Shown in pieces: positions 9,301-18,408 of a stretch of 64,000 bases of DNA (position 1 is the stretch's first letter; every line of letters starts with the position of its first letter). The position numbers and the translations under genes are program-made. This DNA is from Duncaniella freteri (GTDB lineage: Bacteria; Bacteroidota; Bacteroidia; Bacteroidales; Muribaculaceae). The stretch is taken from assembly GCF_004766125.1 (NCBI RefSeq), contig NZ_SJSA01000001.1:558001-622000 (forward strand). Reading direction: 5' to 3'. The notes below the pieces were generated by a model that saw only the letters and a program-made list of their open reading frames with translations, ran no database searches and was not told where the DNA came from.

Positions 9301-9837
9301 TATGGGGAATCCTCCCTCTATCTCGAATGTGCCCATTGAGAAATCGGGTATCTCCAACGGTCCATCCTTAGAAGTGTCCTCCGCTGATGCCGGAAATATA
9401 TCAAGGCTCCAAGACTCCGGCGTAGCCTGTATGAGATTGACCTCAGGAGAGGTGATAGTGATATCATAAAGAGAGATGTTTCCAACTAAAAGAGCCGGAA
9501 TATTGACTGCGGCTTTCAGCCTGCCTACCGACAACAGGGAATCGGCATAGACAGGAAGCGTCATCCTCACATCGGAATGGAGCTTCTCAAAAGCCTTGGT
9601 GCGCACATCCAATCCCTGTACATCCAGATCAAATCGCGGGAAGGTGCTCCAGAAACTTATATCGATACGGTCGATACCCACCTCAGCATTAAGATACTCA
9701 TTGGCATACCGCTCTACAATCGGGGTAAGCTTCTCGGGCCTGAGATAGTTTACGGCGACTGTTATCACTGCCAACAGGAGCAGCACTACCGCAAGTATTG
9801 CCAACGCAACAACTTTAGCTATTTTCTTGATATTCAT
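6379..9837 (-). CDS. AsmA family protein (bridge-like lipid transfer family)
   Basis: 1152 residues. An N-terminal transmembrane anchor (residues about 8-29) is followed by the AsmA start region (LRPEKLTPIVERYANEYL), very long repetitive beta-strand sequence, and an AsmA C-terminal domain (about 1000-1080). It ends in a basic lysine/arginine tail. Known AsmA-like proteins are anchored in the inner membrane and span the periplasm, where they help move phospholipid to the outer membrane or affect its assembly. Its start overlaps the DUF5715 stop by 4 nt. Confidence 0.85.
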   Translation of the reverse strand: MNIKKIAKVVALAILAVVLLLLAVITVAVNYLRPEKLTPIVERYANEYLNAEVGIDRIDISFWSTFPRFDLDVQGLDVRTKAFEKLHSDVRMTLPVYADSLLSVGRLKAAVNIPALLVGNISLYDITITSPEVNLIQATPESWSLDIFPASAEDTSKDGPLEIPDFSMGTFEIEGGFPIRYVSIPDSMDLAVNLATTRLKGDGAPVYSLSVEGLTSASVSEIVVNSLQVGMGGDINWSASHPLRSSLKDFRLAVGDVSVTLNATVDFEDELMFESFDLTLPPTRFRDIIDVIPTGMRGELAKVESDMALGIGLKLTGPFALGVDSIPSFEINVSVPKGSASYDGMKLEQFELQADAVIDGVKPDNSVLNISRLVAQGEGMGFSLTGTVTDVVSDAKVSGTFRGGLNVEHLPKIILAKLPYDVKGRLVADCTFDFRKSYLTRENFHRVLLSGDAVLTGLEMDMPDMPASVYARSVELRLGTNSSFVNGGAMVDSLLTASLKVDTISCAIDGMDMQGRGLLMGVGCRNTASSIDTTAINPIGGRISAQRFSLRASEDSSRIYLRDASIGGALLRYKGEKRRPQLRLDIATKGALYGDRVNRAMLSDARMSLTVHPSSTPAAERRRARIDSLRRLFPDLTYDSISAMSRAIARASRKRVKRDSAAVSQPESVREKIEVDNSVRRILRNWDANGSLHAERVRVFTPLFPLRNRISGLDLDFSTDSIAVHDTHVNVGKSDFRIEGYISNISRSLTSRRGSQSIKVNFNLTSDTINVNEIAEAVFAGAAFADSGTEAGMSHMDENSDESALQSSVDIAVEASDSASVLIIPANLEAKLNVRARNIIYSDLAFRDFRGTLNAFDGALNLSRLGARSDVGSINLNALYTAPTKYDASFAFGMYVKGFRIREFLDLVPSLDTLMPMLHGIDGVINADIAATTRIDTAMNLDIPSLKAAVKLSGDSLVVMDEETFRTIGKWLLFKDKTHNMIDSMTVEMIVDNSQMQMFPFMFNLDRYKLGVMGNNDLAMNFKYHIAVLKSPLPFKFGINVSGNPDDMKIRLGRAKFNEKNMAKSISIADTTRVNLVEQIRNVFSRGVRNAKIRQMDFSKIGQAVMEDDLKGDTISGADSIYFIREGLIPAPDTVAAMAPQLQKNKKIKKRR

Positions 9838-10718
9838 TCTGTGTCAGGTTTTCTTGCTGTGATATGGAAACATGGCTGTCCCACCTCGTACTTGACCCAT
9901 ATCTTATTCTCCTCACGCATAGCTTTCAGCACTTCGGAGAGTATGCCTTTGAGGTCGTCCACGCTACGTGCTGGAGATGGGGATGACGCCACGAACGAGG
10001 CGTAGGAGATATCAAACGTAGTGCCAAGCTGATGCACCGACGAATCGACAGCATTACGGTTGCGGCGGCGCAGACGCTTGACCGTGTGAGGTGTGCGAAG
10101 CAGGCTCGTCACCTTTATGCGGTAGTCACCGCCACCGCGCGCCGCTATGGTGTCACGGAACCTTTTTCCGATCTCCCTCAATGTTCCGGCTGCCTGCGGG
10201 ACAAGATAGGGGCGGGAATATATGAGTGTGTCAAGAAAATAGTCGGCACACGTAGTGACCTTGACTATCGGCCGGGCAATCTGCCAATGGGAACGGGTAT
10301 CGGTGAGCGGGCGTATACCGTAGCGGGCAGCCTCCTCCCAATGAATGTAGTTGGAATCATTGAAGAAAGGGCGCAAGTTGCCGAAATAATTTACCTTTAT
10401 ACGCTGAGTGGGTTCGGGCATCTTGTCGAGATGGCGCATATGGAAACTCACAGTATCCATGCGTTCAAGATCATAGACATCCGTCCCTGAGAATATCTCT
10501 ACCACAGGTGCGTCCTTTGCATCATCCTTAACATCCATCCCGGTCTCTATCCCAACACTCTCCCCTACCGGACCTTGAGAGGGCAAAGGCACACACATCA
10601 CCACACACATAGCAAAGAAAAGCAGCGTAGGCAATATCAGCCTAAGCACTTTCAACAGACTGATGTGACGCCGCCTTTCTCTTTTACCTGTATGTCTCTT
10701 AGTATCTTTTTCAGTCAT
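9834..10718 (-). CDS. DUF5715 family protein, M15 peptidase-like
   Basis: 294 residues. A basic N-terminus is followed by one transmembrane or signal-anchor segment (about 21-44), placing the rest in the periplasm. The region ITSLLRTPHTVKRLRRRN and then SSVHQLGTTFDISY resembles the SxHxxGxxxD zinc signature of M15 (DD/LD-carboxypeptidase-like) enzymes. This matches DUF5715. A murein or peptide substrate is possible but not shown. It overlaps asmA by ATGA and shares position 10718 with queC, so it sits inside an operon. Confidence 0.7.
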   Translation of the reverse strand: MTEKDTKRHTGKRERRRHISLLKVLRLILPTLLFFAMCVVMCVPLPSQGPVGESVGIETGMDVKDDAKDAPVVEIFSGTDVYDLERMDTVSFHMRHLDKMPEPTQRIKVNYFGNLRPFFNDSNYIHWEEAARYGIRPLTDTRSHWQIARPIVKVTTCADYFLDTLIYSRPYLVPQAAGTLREIGKRFRDTIAARGGGDYRIKVTSLLRTPHTVKRLRRRNRNAVDSSVHQLGTTFDISYASFVASSPSPARSVDDLKGILSEVLKAMREENKIWVKYEVGQPCFHITARKPDTE

Positions 10719-11383
10719 TAATCATCATTGAGTACAATGCCCGCATATCTGAGGGCTTCGGCACGCTCTACACATGTGCCGCATTTACCGCAGTGTTTCT
10801 CGCCACCTTTGTAGCAGGAGTATGTAAGCGAATAGTCAACTCCAAGCTCCTTGCCGCGCCTGGCAATCTCACCCTTGGATAACGAAGTGTAGGGTGCGAA
10901 AAGCTCCAGGTGTTCATAGGTGCCGTCGGCTATGGCGGCACCCATAGAACGGATGAATTCCGGACGGCAGTCAGGGTATATGGCATGGTCACCGGAATGG
11001 TTGGCAATCATCACTCCTGCAAGACCACGGCTCTCGGCAAGCCCGGCAGCCACAGCAAGCATGATACCGTTACGGAACGGCACAACCGTCGACTTCATGT
11101 TCTCATCGTCATAACTTCCTTCCGGTATAGCATCCGCCCCTTCGAGAAGAGAGCTGCTGAAATGGCTCGCCATGAAGGTCAGATCTATCTCGATCCATTC
11201 TATGCCAAGCCTCTCGCAATTAAGGCGCGCATAGTGGGCCTCCCGCCTGTTATGGTTTGACCCATACTGGAATGTCACGGCTGCGGCTATCCTTTCCCTA
11301 TAATCATAGAGCATAGTCACTGAATCCATCCCTCCTGAAAGTACCAACAGATATTCTTTACCTTGCATAATCTTTGAAATCAT
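10718..11383 (-). CDS. queC: 7-cyano-7-deazaguanine synthase
   Basis: 221 residues. The PP-loop motif SGGMDS (16-21) binds ATP. The C-terminal CYKGGEKHCGKCGTCVERA supplies four cysteines for zinc. QueC turns 7-carboxy-7-deazaguanine into preQ0, the queuosine precursor. queF, the next enzyme, lies immediately upstream. Met6 (ATG 11368) is an alternative start. queD and queE are not in this window. Confidence 0.93.
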   Translation of the reverse strand: MISKIMQGKEYLLVLSGGMDSVTMLYDYRERIAAAVTFQYGSNHNRREAHYARLNCERLGIEWIEIDLTFMASHFSSSLLEGADAIPEGSYDDENMKSTVVPFRNGIMLAVAAGLAESRGLAGVMIANHSGDHAIYPDCRPEFIRSMGAAIADGTYEHLELFAPYTSLSKGEIARRGKELGVDYSLTYSCYKGGEKHCGKCGTCVERAEALRYAGIVLNDD

Positions 11384-11406
11384 TATAAGTATGAACTTTA
11401 CCCGGT

Positions 11407-11874
11407 TTACTCATTGGGGAAGGAGGCAAGCAGCCTTGACTTCACAAGTCCCTGATGCTCGTCATCGCCCCAATTGGCGAACGGATGTATGGCAATGCCA
11501 CCGCGAGGGGTGAAAATGCCTTTGACCTCGATATATTTCGGATCCATAAGGCGTATCAGGTCCTTCATTATTATATTGACACAATCCTCATGGAAATCTC
11601 CGTGATTCCTGAAACTGAAAAGATAGAGCTTAAGGCTCTTGCTCTCCACCATCCTCTCTCTCGGAATATAGGAGATGAGTATCTTGGCAAAATCAGGCTG
11701 ACCGGTCTTCGGGCAGAGTGATGTGAATTCCGGACATGTGAACGTGACAAGATACTCGTTGCCCGGGTGCTTGTTGACAAAAGCCTCAAGCACCTCGGGG
11801 GTGTATTGGTCAGGGTATTTTACGTGTGTGTCACCAAGGAGTGTGACACCGTCCAACTCATTGGATGTACGCAT
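11407..11874 (-). CDS. queF: NADPH-dependent 7-cyano-7-deazaguanine reductase
   Basis: 155-residue, short (unimodular) QueF that reduces preQ0 to preQ1. The catalytic cysteine lies in [33 protein letters not shown] is the QueF signature with its substrate-binding glutamate. The frame extends to a TTG at 11880, but ATG 11874 is the likelier start. It lies 21 nt after tyrS and 23 nt before queC. Queuosine sits at the wobble position of tRNAs including tRNA-Tyr, so the company of tyrS is fitting. Confidence 0.93.
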   Translation of the reverse strand: MRTSNELDGVTLLGDTHVKYPDQYTPEVLEAFVNKHPGNEYLVTFTCPEFTSLCPKTGQPDFAKILISYIPRERMVESKSLKLYLFSFRNHGDFHEDCVNIIMKDLIRLMDPKYIEVKGIFTPRGGIAIHPFANWGDDEHQGLVKSRLLASFPNE

Positions 11875-11895
11875 ACGCAACGGTGTGTCGTTTTA

Positions 11896-13191
11896 TCAAT
11901 CAATTACTTTAAGCAGGAAATAGTTCTTCTTGCCGCGCTGCACAAGGATATACTTGTCATTGAGCAGCATGTCGGCACTCACAGGTGCGTAAGCGTCAGA
12001 GATCTTCTCTTTGTTGATGGACACTCCGCCACCCTGCACCATCTTGCGCATCTCTCCCTTTGAAGGGAACACTGCGGCATGGTCAGTGAGCAGGTCGGCA
12101 AGCTTGACACCTTCGGCAATCAGGGAACGTGATATCTCAAACTGAGGCACACCCTCCATTACAGCAAGCAGAGTAGCCTCGTCGATCCTGTGGAGTATCT
12201 CACCCGCCTTATTGCTGAAAAGTATCTGCGAGGCCTCCACCGCCATCTCATAATCCTCGGCAGAGTGCACCATAGTGGTGATCTCCTTGGCGAGACGCTT
12301 CTGAAGAGGGCGCAGCCCGGGATCCTTTGCCTGCTCCTCGACAAGAGCCTGCACCTCTTCGCGGGTGAGCTCAGTGAATATCTTGATATACTTCTCTGCA
12401 TCGGCATCCGATACATTGAGCCAGAACTGATAGAACTTGTAAGGAGAAGTGTAGCGCGGGTCAAGCCATACATTTCCGCTCTCGGTCTTGCCGAACTTAC
12501 CTCCGTCAGCTTTTGTGATGAGCGGGCAGGTAAGAGCATAAGCCTCTCCTCCCACAGTACGGCGTATCAGCTCGGTACCTGTAGTGATGTTTCCCCACTG
12601 GTCGGAACCTCCGAGTTGCAGACGACAGCCTTTCTCCTTATAAAGATGCAGAAAGTCGTAGCCCTGGCAGAGCTGATAGGAGAACTCGGTGAACGACATT
12701 CCCTGCTGCGATTCACCGCTGAGACGCTTCTTTACCGAATCTTTCGCCATCATGTAGTTGACAGTGATGTGCTTGCCTACATCGCGGATGAAGTCAAGAA
12801 ACGAGAAATTCTTCATCCAGTCATAATTGTTGACCATCTCGGCGGCATTTGGTGCGGCTGAGTCGAAGTCAAGGAACTTGCTAAGCTGATTTTTGATTGC
12901 CTCCTGATTGTGACGAAGGGTCTCCTCGCTGAGAAGCTTACGCTCCTGACTCTTCATTGAAGGGTCACCGATCATACCGGTGGCACCGCCTACAAGAGCT
13001 ATAGGCTTGTGGCCGGCACGCTGGAAATGCTTAAGCATCATGACACCGACAAGGTGTCCTATGTGTAGAGAGTCAGCTGTAGGGTCGATGCCGAGGTATG
13101 CCACAGTCATCTCTTTCTTGAGCTGTTCATCGGTTCCGGGCATCATCTGGTGGATCATTCCACGCCAGGTGAGTTCTTCTATAAAATCCAT
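11896..13191 (-). CDS. tyrS: Tyrosine--tRNA ligase
   Basis: 431 residues, the usual bacterial length. The class I signature HIGH is at residues 43-46, and KFGKT (about 232-236) stands for [13 protein letters not shown] is the tyrosine/tRNA-binding loop. The C-terminal about 80 residues form an S4-like RNA-binding domain ([20 protein letters not shown]). It opens a tightly packed series ending at aroB. No clear TAnnTTTG box precedes it, so it may rely on read-through from aspC past the hairpin at 13221. Confidence 0.95.
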   Translation of the reverse strand: MDFIEELTWRGMIHQMMPGTDEQLKKEMTVAYLGIDPTADSLHIGHLVGVMMLKHFQRAGHKPIALVGGATGMIGDPSMKSQERKLLSEETLRHNQEAIKNQLSKFLDFDSAAPNAAEMVNNYDWMKNFSFLDFIRDVGKHITVNYMMAKDSVKKRLSGESQQGMSFTEFSYQLCQGYDFLHLYKEKGCRLQLGGSDQWGNITTGTELIRRTVGGEAYALTCPLITKADGGKFGKTESGNVWLDPRYTSPYKFYQFWLNVSDADAEKYIKIFTELTREEVQALVEEQAKDPGLRPLQKRLAKEITTMVHSAEDYEMAVEASQILFSNKAGEILHRIDEATLLAVMEGVPQFEISRSLIAEGVKLADLLTDHAAVFPSKGEMRKMVQGGGVSINKEKISDAYAPVSADMLLNDKYILVQRGKKNYFLLKVID

Positions 13192-13220
13192 ATATTTATG
13201 GTAAATATTTTAAACTGCTC

Positions 13221-13253
13221 GTGCGCGGGACGGGGATCGCCCCACCCGCGCAC
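13221..13253 (-). terminator. Hairpin between aspC and tyrS, probable (partial) terminator
   Basis: A 9-bp GC-rich stem (13221-13229 with 13245-13253) with an extra inner GGGG/CCCC pairing. On the minus strand it is followed by GAGCAGTTTAAAATATT, only moderately T-rich, so termination may be incomplete. Confidence 0.5.
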
Positions 13254-13272
13254 AAGTGGAAATTAAATTCTT

Positions 13273-14472
13273 TTACTTCAACGCTGCAAAAGCTTCTGCC
13301 ATCCGGCGGAGAGCCTCGCGGATATTGTCATCGCTTGTGGCATAGCTAAGGCGTATGTAGCCTTCCATACCGAAAGCACCGCCATCAACAGTAGCCACAT
13401 GTCCGCTCTCAAGGAGATACATAGCGATATCGGCTGACGATCCTATCTTCTTGCCGTCGGGGGTTGTCTTGCCAATATATGCACTCACTTCCGGGAAGAG
13501 ATAGAATGCTCCGGTGGGACGGTTCACCTTGAGCCCGGGTATCTGTGAGGCAAGCTCCACTACGAGGTTGCGTCGACGCTCGAAAGCCTTGTTCATCTCT
13601 GCCACACATTCCTGCGAACCGGTATAAGCAGCCTCTGCCGCCTTCTGCGCAACTGACGATGCATTGGAGGTGTACTGTCCCTGAAGCTTGTTTACAGCCT
13701 TGGCGAGCCACAGAGGAGCCGCGCTATAACCGATACGCCATCCTGTCATCGCGTATGCCTTGGATACACCGTTTATGATGATAGTGCGGTCAGCTATCTC
13801 GGGGAACGACGCCATTGAGGTGAAAGAGCCTGTGAAATTGATGTGCTCATATATCTCATCGGCAAGAACAAGTATCTGAGGATGCTTTGCAAGCACACTT
13901 ACCAGCCCCTGGAGCTCTTCACGTGAGTACACGCTGCCTGTGGGATTGGACGGTGAGCAGAGAAGTATCATACGTGTTGCAGGGGTGATGGCTGACTCAA
14001 GCTGTGCAGGGGTGATCTTGAAGTCCTGCGAGATGTCGGCTTTGACTTCTACAGGCTTGCCCTCGGCGAGCTTGACCATCTCCACGTAGCTTACCCACGC
14101 AGGCATAGGGATAATCACTTCATCACCCTTGTTGATGGTTGCAAGAATCACATTGCACAGAGCCTGCTTGGCACCGTTTGACACAGTGATCTGCTCCGGG
14201 GCATAGTCAACGCCATTCTCATTTCTGAGCTTGTCGCTTATAGCCTTGCGAAGTGACATATAGCCGGGGACCGGAGTATAGAAAGTGAAATTGTCGTCGA
14301 TCGCTTTCTTGGCAGCCTCCTTGATGTGGCGAGGTGTCTCGAAGTCAGGCTCTCCCACTGAAAGATTGATCACATCAACGCCCTGAGCCTTAAGCTCATT
14401 GCTCTTCTGCGACATCGCCAAAGTGGCTGAAGGCGCAAGCGCGTTTACACGCTCTGATACGTGAGTACACAT
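13273..14472 (-). CDS. aspC: Aspartate aminotransferase (class I/II, PLP)
   Basis: 399 residues. The PLP-binding lysine lies in NGVSKAYAMTGWRIGYSA. LSVGEPDFETP and the SPSNPTGSVYS loop are typical of group Ib aspartate aminotransferases, which interconvert aspartate and oxaloacetate and may also use prephenate. The start ATG 14472 lies about 30 nt downstream of a good promoter (14504-14534). It is probably transcribed alone or reads through into tyrS. Confidence 0.88.
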   Translation of the reverse strand: MCTHVSERVNALAPSATLAMSQKSNELKAQGVDVINLSVGEPDFETPRHIKEAAKKAIDDNFTFYTPVPGYMSLRKAISDKLRNENGVDYAPEQITVSNGAKQALCNVILATINKGDEVIIPMPAWVSYVEMVKLAEGKPVEVKADISQDFKITPAQLESAITPATRMILLCSPSNPTGSVYSREELQGLVSVLAKHPQILVLADEIYEHINFTGSFTSMASFPEIADRTIIINGVSKAYAMTGWRIGYSAAPLWLAKAVNKLQGQYTSNASSVAQKAAEAAYTGSQECVAEMNKAFERRRNLVVELASQIPGLKVNRPTGAFYLFPEVSAYIGKTTPDGKKIGSSADIAMYLLESGHVATVDGGAFGMEGYIRLSYATSDDNIREALRRMAEAFAALK

Positions 14473-14503
14473 ATGATATATACTATATTTTGGTCTTGTG
14501 GTG

Positions 14504-14534
14504 CAAAGGTAATGTTTTTATCTGAGACTATCAA
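14504..14534 (-). promoter_or_regulatory. Bacteroidetes promoter for aspC
   Basis: TTG at 14532-14534, 20-nt spacer, TACCTTTG at 14504-14511 on the minus strand. Confidence 0.7.
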
Positions 14535-14551
14535 CCGTAACACAAACGAGT

Positions 14552-14983
14552 TCAGTCAAACCGGATCTCGGCTTGCGTCATTTCGTCGTATCCTTCCCAT
14601 CCTGGATCGTTCTCACAATACACGGTGATAGGCAGAAGAGGGAACGGCTCAAGAGCCTGATTGAGCTTCTTGCCGAAGATGTGGGTCGACACCGAATAGA
14701 ACACCCACTCACGCTTGCCGTCGCCGGTGAATATGCCGGTAAGGATCGCCACAGGGTCCTTCCTGAACTCGGTCTGCAAGGCTTCCTGCACCTGCTCCAT
14801 AAGTTCCGATGTCGCTGTGTCGGGCATTCCTGATGCATCTCCCGTGTAATTCCATGAAACCTCAATACGGATACAAAAACGCGGGTTGCTGCGAAATTTT
14901 GCCACATCCTTGTTGCCTGTCACCATTATGAGATGTCCGTCCTCGCTCTCTGCCGGGGCTGTCCACCAAGAATCTTTTTCCAT
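14552..14983 (-). CDS. DUF695 domain-containing protein
   Basis: 143 residues. There is no signal peptide or membrane segment. The overall pattern (WWTAPAESEDGHLIMV at the start, a central VAILTGIFTGDGKREWVFYS, and a C-terminal WEGYDEM) resembles DUF695, a small cytoplasmic domain of unknown function. The frame is open to a TTG at 15007, but that codon lies in the TAATTTTG promoter element, so I use ATG 14983. It is divergent from lgt. Confidence 0.65.
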   Translation of the reverse strand: MEKDSWWTAPAESEDGHLIMVTGNKDVAKFRSNPRFCIRIEVSWNYTGDASGMPDTATSELMEQVQEALQTEFRKDPVAILTGIFTGDGKREWVFYSVSTHIFGKKLNQALEPFPLLPITVYCENDPGWEGYDEMTQAEIRFD

Positions 14984-15004
14984 AAAACTGCGTGTTAATT
15001 TAAG

Positions 15005-15012
15005 CAAAATTA
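15005..15012 (-). promoter_or_regulatory. -7 element for the DUF695 gene
   Basis: TAATTTTG on the minus strand, 22 nt before ATG 14983. No convincing TTG partner was seen. Confidence 0.45.
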
Positions 15013-15022
15013 CTGAAGATTT

Positions 15023-15053
15023 TTGATATAACCCACGATTGTAACTAATTTTG
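15023..15053 (+). promoter_or_regulatory. Bacteroidetes promoter for lgt
   Basis: TTG at 15023-15025, 20-nt spacer, TAATTTTG at 15046-15053. It overlaps the divergent DUF695 promoter region. Confidence 0.7.
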
Positions 15054-15078
15054 TGAAAAATTTAACTCGACTTTCGCA

Positions 15079-15948
15079 ATGCTTGATTTCATCACATGGA
15101 CGGCTGACCCTGTGTGGTTTCATATAGGTCCGCTCGCCATACGCTGGTACAGCCTCGCCTTTATGGTGGGATTTCTTGTAGGATATGAGATTGAAGCCCG
15201 TATATACCGTCATGAGGGCGCACCAGAGCGATGGCTCGGCATACTACTTATGTGGACTGTGGCAGGCACCATAATCGGGGCACGTCTGGGTCACGTGTTT
15301 TTCTATGAATGGGACATGTACAAGCATAATCCCATAAGTATCCTTTACGTCTGGCACGGAGGTCTGGCAAGCCACGGAGGCACCATAGGTATAATAATAG
15401 GCGTGATCCTTTACTCGCTCATCACCACCAAGCGCAATCCGTTATGGACGTTCGACAGGCTTGTGATCCCGGTGGCACTTGTAGGAGGCCTTATCCGACT
15501 CGGCAACCTCATGAACTCGGAGATATTCGGTCATGCCACAACTTTGCCATGGGGATTCATGTTTCTGCGCTCCCGGGAATGGAACGAACTCTATTACGGT
15601 CAGGCGTGCCATCCGACCCAGATCTATGAAGCTCTCTGTTACTTCTCTCTCTTCGCCGTGCTCATGTGGATGTACTGGAAGAAGAATGCAGAGGAGCGTA
15701 CAGGACTGATATTCGGAGTATTCCTGACAGGCATATTCCTTCCTCGTTTCCTTATAGAGTTCATAAAGAATGACCAGGTTGATTTCGAGGCGACAATGGC
15801 TCTGAATATGGGACAATGGCTAAGCATACCATTTGTGCTCATAGGCATCGGACTGGTGATATACGCCATGCGCCGTCCCAGAATCAGAATTGATTTCCCT
15901 GACCGCTTTGCCGACGAGGATGAGAAACCTCGTAAAAAGAATAAATAA
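15079..15948 (+). CDS. lgt: Phosphatidylglycerol--prolipoprotein diacylglyceryl transferase
   Basis: 289-residue inner-membrane enzyme that adds diacylglycerol to the lipobox cysteine of prolipoproteins. About seven hydrophobic segments are visible. The Lgt signature VALVGGLIRLGNLMNSEIFG is at about 133-153, and HGGLASHGG (about 94-102) carries family-conserved residues. The C-terminus is basic and cytoplasmic (EDEKPRKKNK). Lipoproteins in this window that depend on it include SusD, ApbE, the SPOR protein, PCMD and DUF4925. Confidence 0.95.
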   Translation: MLDFITWTADPVWFHIGPLAIRWYSLAFMVGFLVGYEIEARIYRHEGAPERWLGILLMWTVAGTIIGARLGHVFFYEWDMYKHNPISILYVWHGGLASHGGTIGIIIGVILYSLITTKRNPLWTFDRLVIPVALVGGLIRLGNLMNSEIFGHATTLPWGFMFLRSREWNELYYGQACHPTQIYEALCYFSLFAVLMWMYWKKNAEERTGLIFGVFLTGIFLPRFLIEFIKNDQVDFEATMALNMGQWLSIPFVLIGIGLVIYAMRRPRIRIDFPDRFADEDEKPRKKNK

Positions 15949-15964
15949 TTAGCAGAAATTTCGC

Positions 15965-15972
15965 TAAATTTG
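15965..15972 (+). promoter_or_regulatory. -7 element for pheS
   Basis: TAAATTTG 24 nt before ATG 15996. No clear TTG partner. Confidence 0.45.
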
Positions 15973-15995
15973 CACAGAATTTTTGACAAGAGAAT

Positions 15996-17015
15996 ATGAT
16001 TGACAAGATAAATCAGCTCAAAGCTGAAATAGAGGCAGTCACAGCCGCAAATATTGATGAGGTAGAAGCCCTCCGCATAAAATACCTGAGCAAAAAAGGT
16101 GCGATAACATCTCTCATGCAGGATTTCCGCACCGTGCCGGCAGAACAGAAACGTGAGCTCGGGCAAAAGCTCAACGAACTCAAGACTATTGCAACCGAAC
16201 GTCTTGCCGCCCTGCGCGAGGCACTTGAGAACAGCGACACCGTCGACTCGGATCTCGACCTCACTCGCACAGCAGCCCCGCTCCCACTCGGTTCACGCCA
16301 TCCACTGTCGCTTGTCAAGGACGAAATCATAGCCATATTCTCACGCCTGGGGTTCACTATCGCCGAAGGTCCGGAGATCGAGGATGACTGGCATGTGTTC
16401 TCCTCGCTCAACTTTGCAGAGGATCATCCCGCACGCGACATGCAGGACACATTCTTCATCGAACACCACCCCGACATCGTGCTCCGGTCACACACATCAT
16501 CAGTGCAGTCACGAGTAATGGAGAGCAACCAGCCTCCGATACGCATCATATGCCCCGGACGAGTGTACCGCAACGAAGCTATCTCGGCACGCGCACACTG
16601 CTTCTTCCATCAGGTGGAAGCTCTGTATGTCGACGAGAACGTGTCGTTTGCCGACCTTCGACAGACACTCCTCTACTTCGCTCGTGAAATGTTCGGACCT
16701 GAAACCAAGATACGCCTGCGCCCGAGCTACTTCCCGTTCACCGAACCGTCAGCAGAGATGGATATCTCCTGCAACCTCTGCGGAGGCAAAGGATGCTCAT
16801 TCTGCAAGCACACCGGATGGGTGGAGATACTCGGATGCGGAATGGTAGACCCCAATGTGCTTGAGGCATGCGGCATAGACTCCAAGAAATACACCGGATT
16901 CGCACTTGGCATGGGTGTGGAGCGCATCACCAACCTGAAATACCAGATCAGCGACCTGAGGATGTTCTCGGAGAACGACCGTCGATTCCTTGAGCAGTTC
17001 CAGCCTGCACACTGA
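15996..17015 (+). CDS. pheS: Phenylalanine--tRNA ligase alpha subunit
   Basis: 339 residues. An N-terminal coiled coil (1-85) binds tRNA. The class II catalytic domain follows, with motif 2 around RVYRNEAISARAHCFFHQVE and motif 3 in ALGMGVERITNLKY. A four-cysteine insert (CNLCGGKGCSFC) is seen near residue 255. The beta subunit gene pheT is not adjacent here. nth follows after 6 nt. Confidence 0.95.
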   Translation: MIDKINQLKAEIEAVTAANIDEVEALRIKYLSKKGAITSLMQDFRTVPAEQKRELGQKLNELKTIATERLAALREALENSDTVDSDLDLTRTAAPLPLGSRHPLSLVKDEIIAIFSRLGFTIAEGPEIEDDWHVFSSLNFAEDHPARDMQDTFFIEHHPDIVLRSHTSSVQSRVMESNQPPIRIICPGRVYRNEAISARAHCFFHQVEALYVDENVSFADLRQTLLYFAREMFGPETKIRLRPSYFPFTEPSAEMDISCNLCGGKGCSFCKHTGWVEILGCGMVDPNVLEACGIDSKKYTGFALGMGVERITNLKYQISDLRMFSENDRRFLEQFQPAH

Positions 17016-17021
17016 TAACAG

Positions 17022-17672
17022 ATGACAATAAAGGAAAGATACCGAAGGGTGCTTGATCTGTTTGAAGCCGCCATGCCGGTGGCTGAGACGGAGCTTCATT
17101 ACGACAATCCTTACCAGCTGCTTGTAGCCGTGATACTCTCGGCGCAATGCACCGACAAGCGTGTCAACATGATCACCCCTGCCCTTTTCGAAGCCTACCC
17201 TACCGCCGAATCCATGGCGACAGCGACCGCGGAAGAAATCTATACTTACATCAAGAGCGTATCCTATCCCAACAACAAGGCAAAGTCACTTGCCGGAATG
17301 GCACGTATGCTTGTCGAGAAGTATCATGGCGAGGTGCCATCGGATATCGACAGCCTCATGGCTCTTCCCGGGGTGGGACGCAAGACTGCCAACGTCATTC
17401 TCGCCGTTGTGTTCAACAGGGCTGCCATGGCGGTTGACACCCATGTGTTTCGCGTGAGCGAACGCATAGGTCTCACCACCGGGAGCAAGACACCCCTCTC
17501 CACCGAAAAGGCACTCGTAAAATATATTCCTGAAGAAATAATCCCCAAGGCTCACCATTGGCTTATATTGCACGGCAGATATGTGTGCAAGGCACGCCGT
17601 CCTGAATGTCTTGACTGCGTGCTCACAGAGGTGTGCCGATATTATCAGAAAAATACCGGTAAAAATAATTAA
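17022..17672 (+). CDS. nth: Endonuclease III (DNA glycosylase/AP lyase)
   Basis: 216 residues. The helix-hairpin-helix LPGVGRKTANVIL (about 114-126) carries the catalytic lysine, and VDTHVFRVSER supplies the catalytic aspartate. The C-terminus ends with the [4Fe-4S] spacing C-x6-C-x2-C-x5-C (CKARRPECLDCVLTEVC). The enzyme removes oxidised pyrimidines in base excision repair. Its stop codon overlaps the next start (TAATG). Confidence 0.95.
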   Translation: MTIKERYRRVLDLFEAAMPVAETELHYDNPYQLLVAVILSAQCTDKRVNMITPALFEAYPTAESMATATAEEIYTYIKSVSYPNNKAKSLAGMARMLVEKYHGEVPSDIDSLMALPGVGRKTANVILAVVFNRAAMAVDTHVFRVSERIGLTTGSKTPLSTEKALVKYIPEEIIPKAHHWLILHGRYVCKARRPECLDCVLTEVCRYYQKNTGKNN

Positions 17673-18307
17673 TGGAAGCAACCCTGCTTTTTATTATTGA
17701 AGTCATCGGCACACTCGCATTTGCTGTCAGCGGCATACGCCTGGCTGCCAAAAAACATTTCGACTGGTTCGGAGCCTATACCATAGGAGTAGTAACCGCC
17801 ATAGGTGGTGGAACCATCCGTGACCTCCTGTTGGGAGCCCCAGTGTTCTGGATGTCGTCATGGATGTATCTCACAGTCACCGGACTCGCATTCATCATGG
17901 TGGTACTTTTCAAAAAAGTGCTCACATCCGATTCTCGTTCGCTCTTTATGTTTGACGCTTTCGGTCTGACCCTATTCGTGATCACCGGCATACAGAAGAG
18001 CCTTCTTTACGGCTACCCGATGTGGGTGGCTATAGTAATGGGCATGATCACAGGCTCATTCGGAGGCATAATGCGCGACGTGCTCATCAATGAGGAGCCA
18101 CTATTTTTCCGCAAGGATATCTACGCCACCGCATGTATAGCCGGAGGGTTTGTGTACTGGGCGACATGGATATGCGGCGGCGATGACCTGCTCCGTCAGT
18201 TGCTTTGCGCCCTCACTATACTCATCCTCCGATGGGGTGCGCTACGCTACGGATGGCATCTGCCTGAAATGAAAGAAGGGACCGCCTTCCGCCGCAACCG
18301 GAAGTGA
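17672..18307 (+). CDS. Trimeric intracellular cation channel (TRIC)/UPF0126 family membrane protein
   Basis: 211 residues with about seven hydrophobic segments. There are two repeats of a three-helix unit carrying glycine-rich loops (GVVTAIGGGTIRDLLLG, then GMITGSFGGIMRDVLI), diagnostic of UPF0126, whose bacterial members behave as TRIC-like potassium channels. It overlaps nth by one base and ends at the strong terminator at 18327. Confidence 0.85.
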   Translation: MEATLLFIIEVIGTLAFAVSGIRLAAKKHFDWFGAYTIGVVTAIGGGTIRDLLLGAPVFWMSSWMYLTVTGLAFIMVVLFKKVLTSDSRSLFMFDAFGLTLFVITGIQKSLLYGYPMWVAIVMGMITGSFGGIMRDVLINEEPLFFRKDIYATACIAGGFVYWATWICGGDDLLRQLLCALTILILRWGALRYGWHLPEMKEGTAFRRNRK

Positions 18308-18326
18308 CAGGCAATCACAGGAAGTA

Positions 18327-18373
18327 ATAACAACGCGACGGCTGAACTTGCTGTTCAGCCGTCGCGTTGTTAT
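18327..18373. terminator. Bidirectional terminator between the TRIC gene and susD
   Basis: A perfect 21-bp inverted repeat (18327-18347 with 18353-18373) with a 5-nt loop, between two convergent genes. Little T-run follows on either side. Confidence 0.75.
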
Positions 18374-18408
18374 CATTGGTTCACTATAGACCTACCCGAG
18401 CTGTGAGA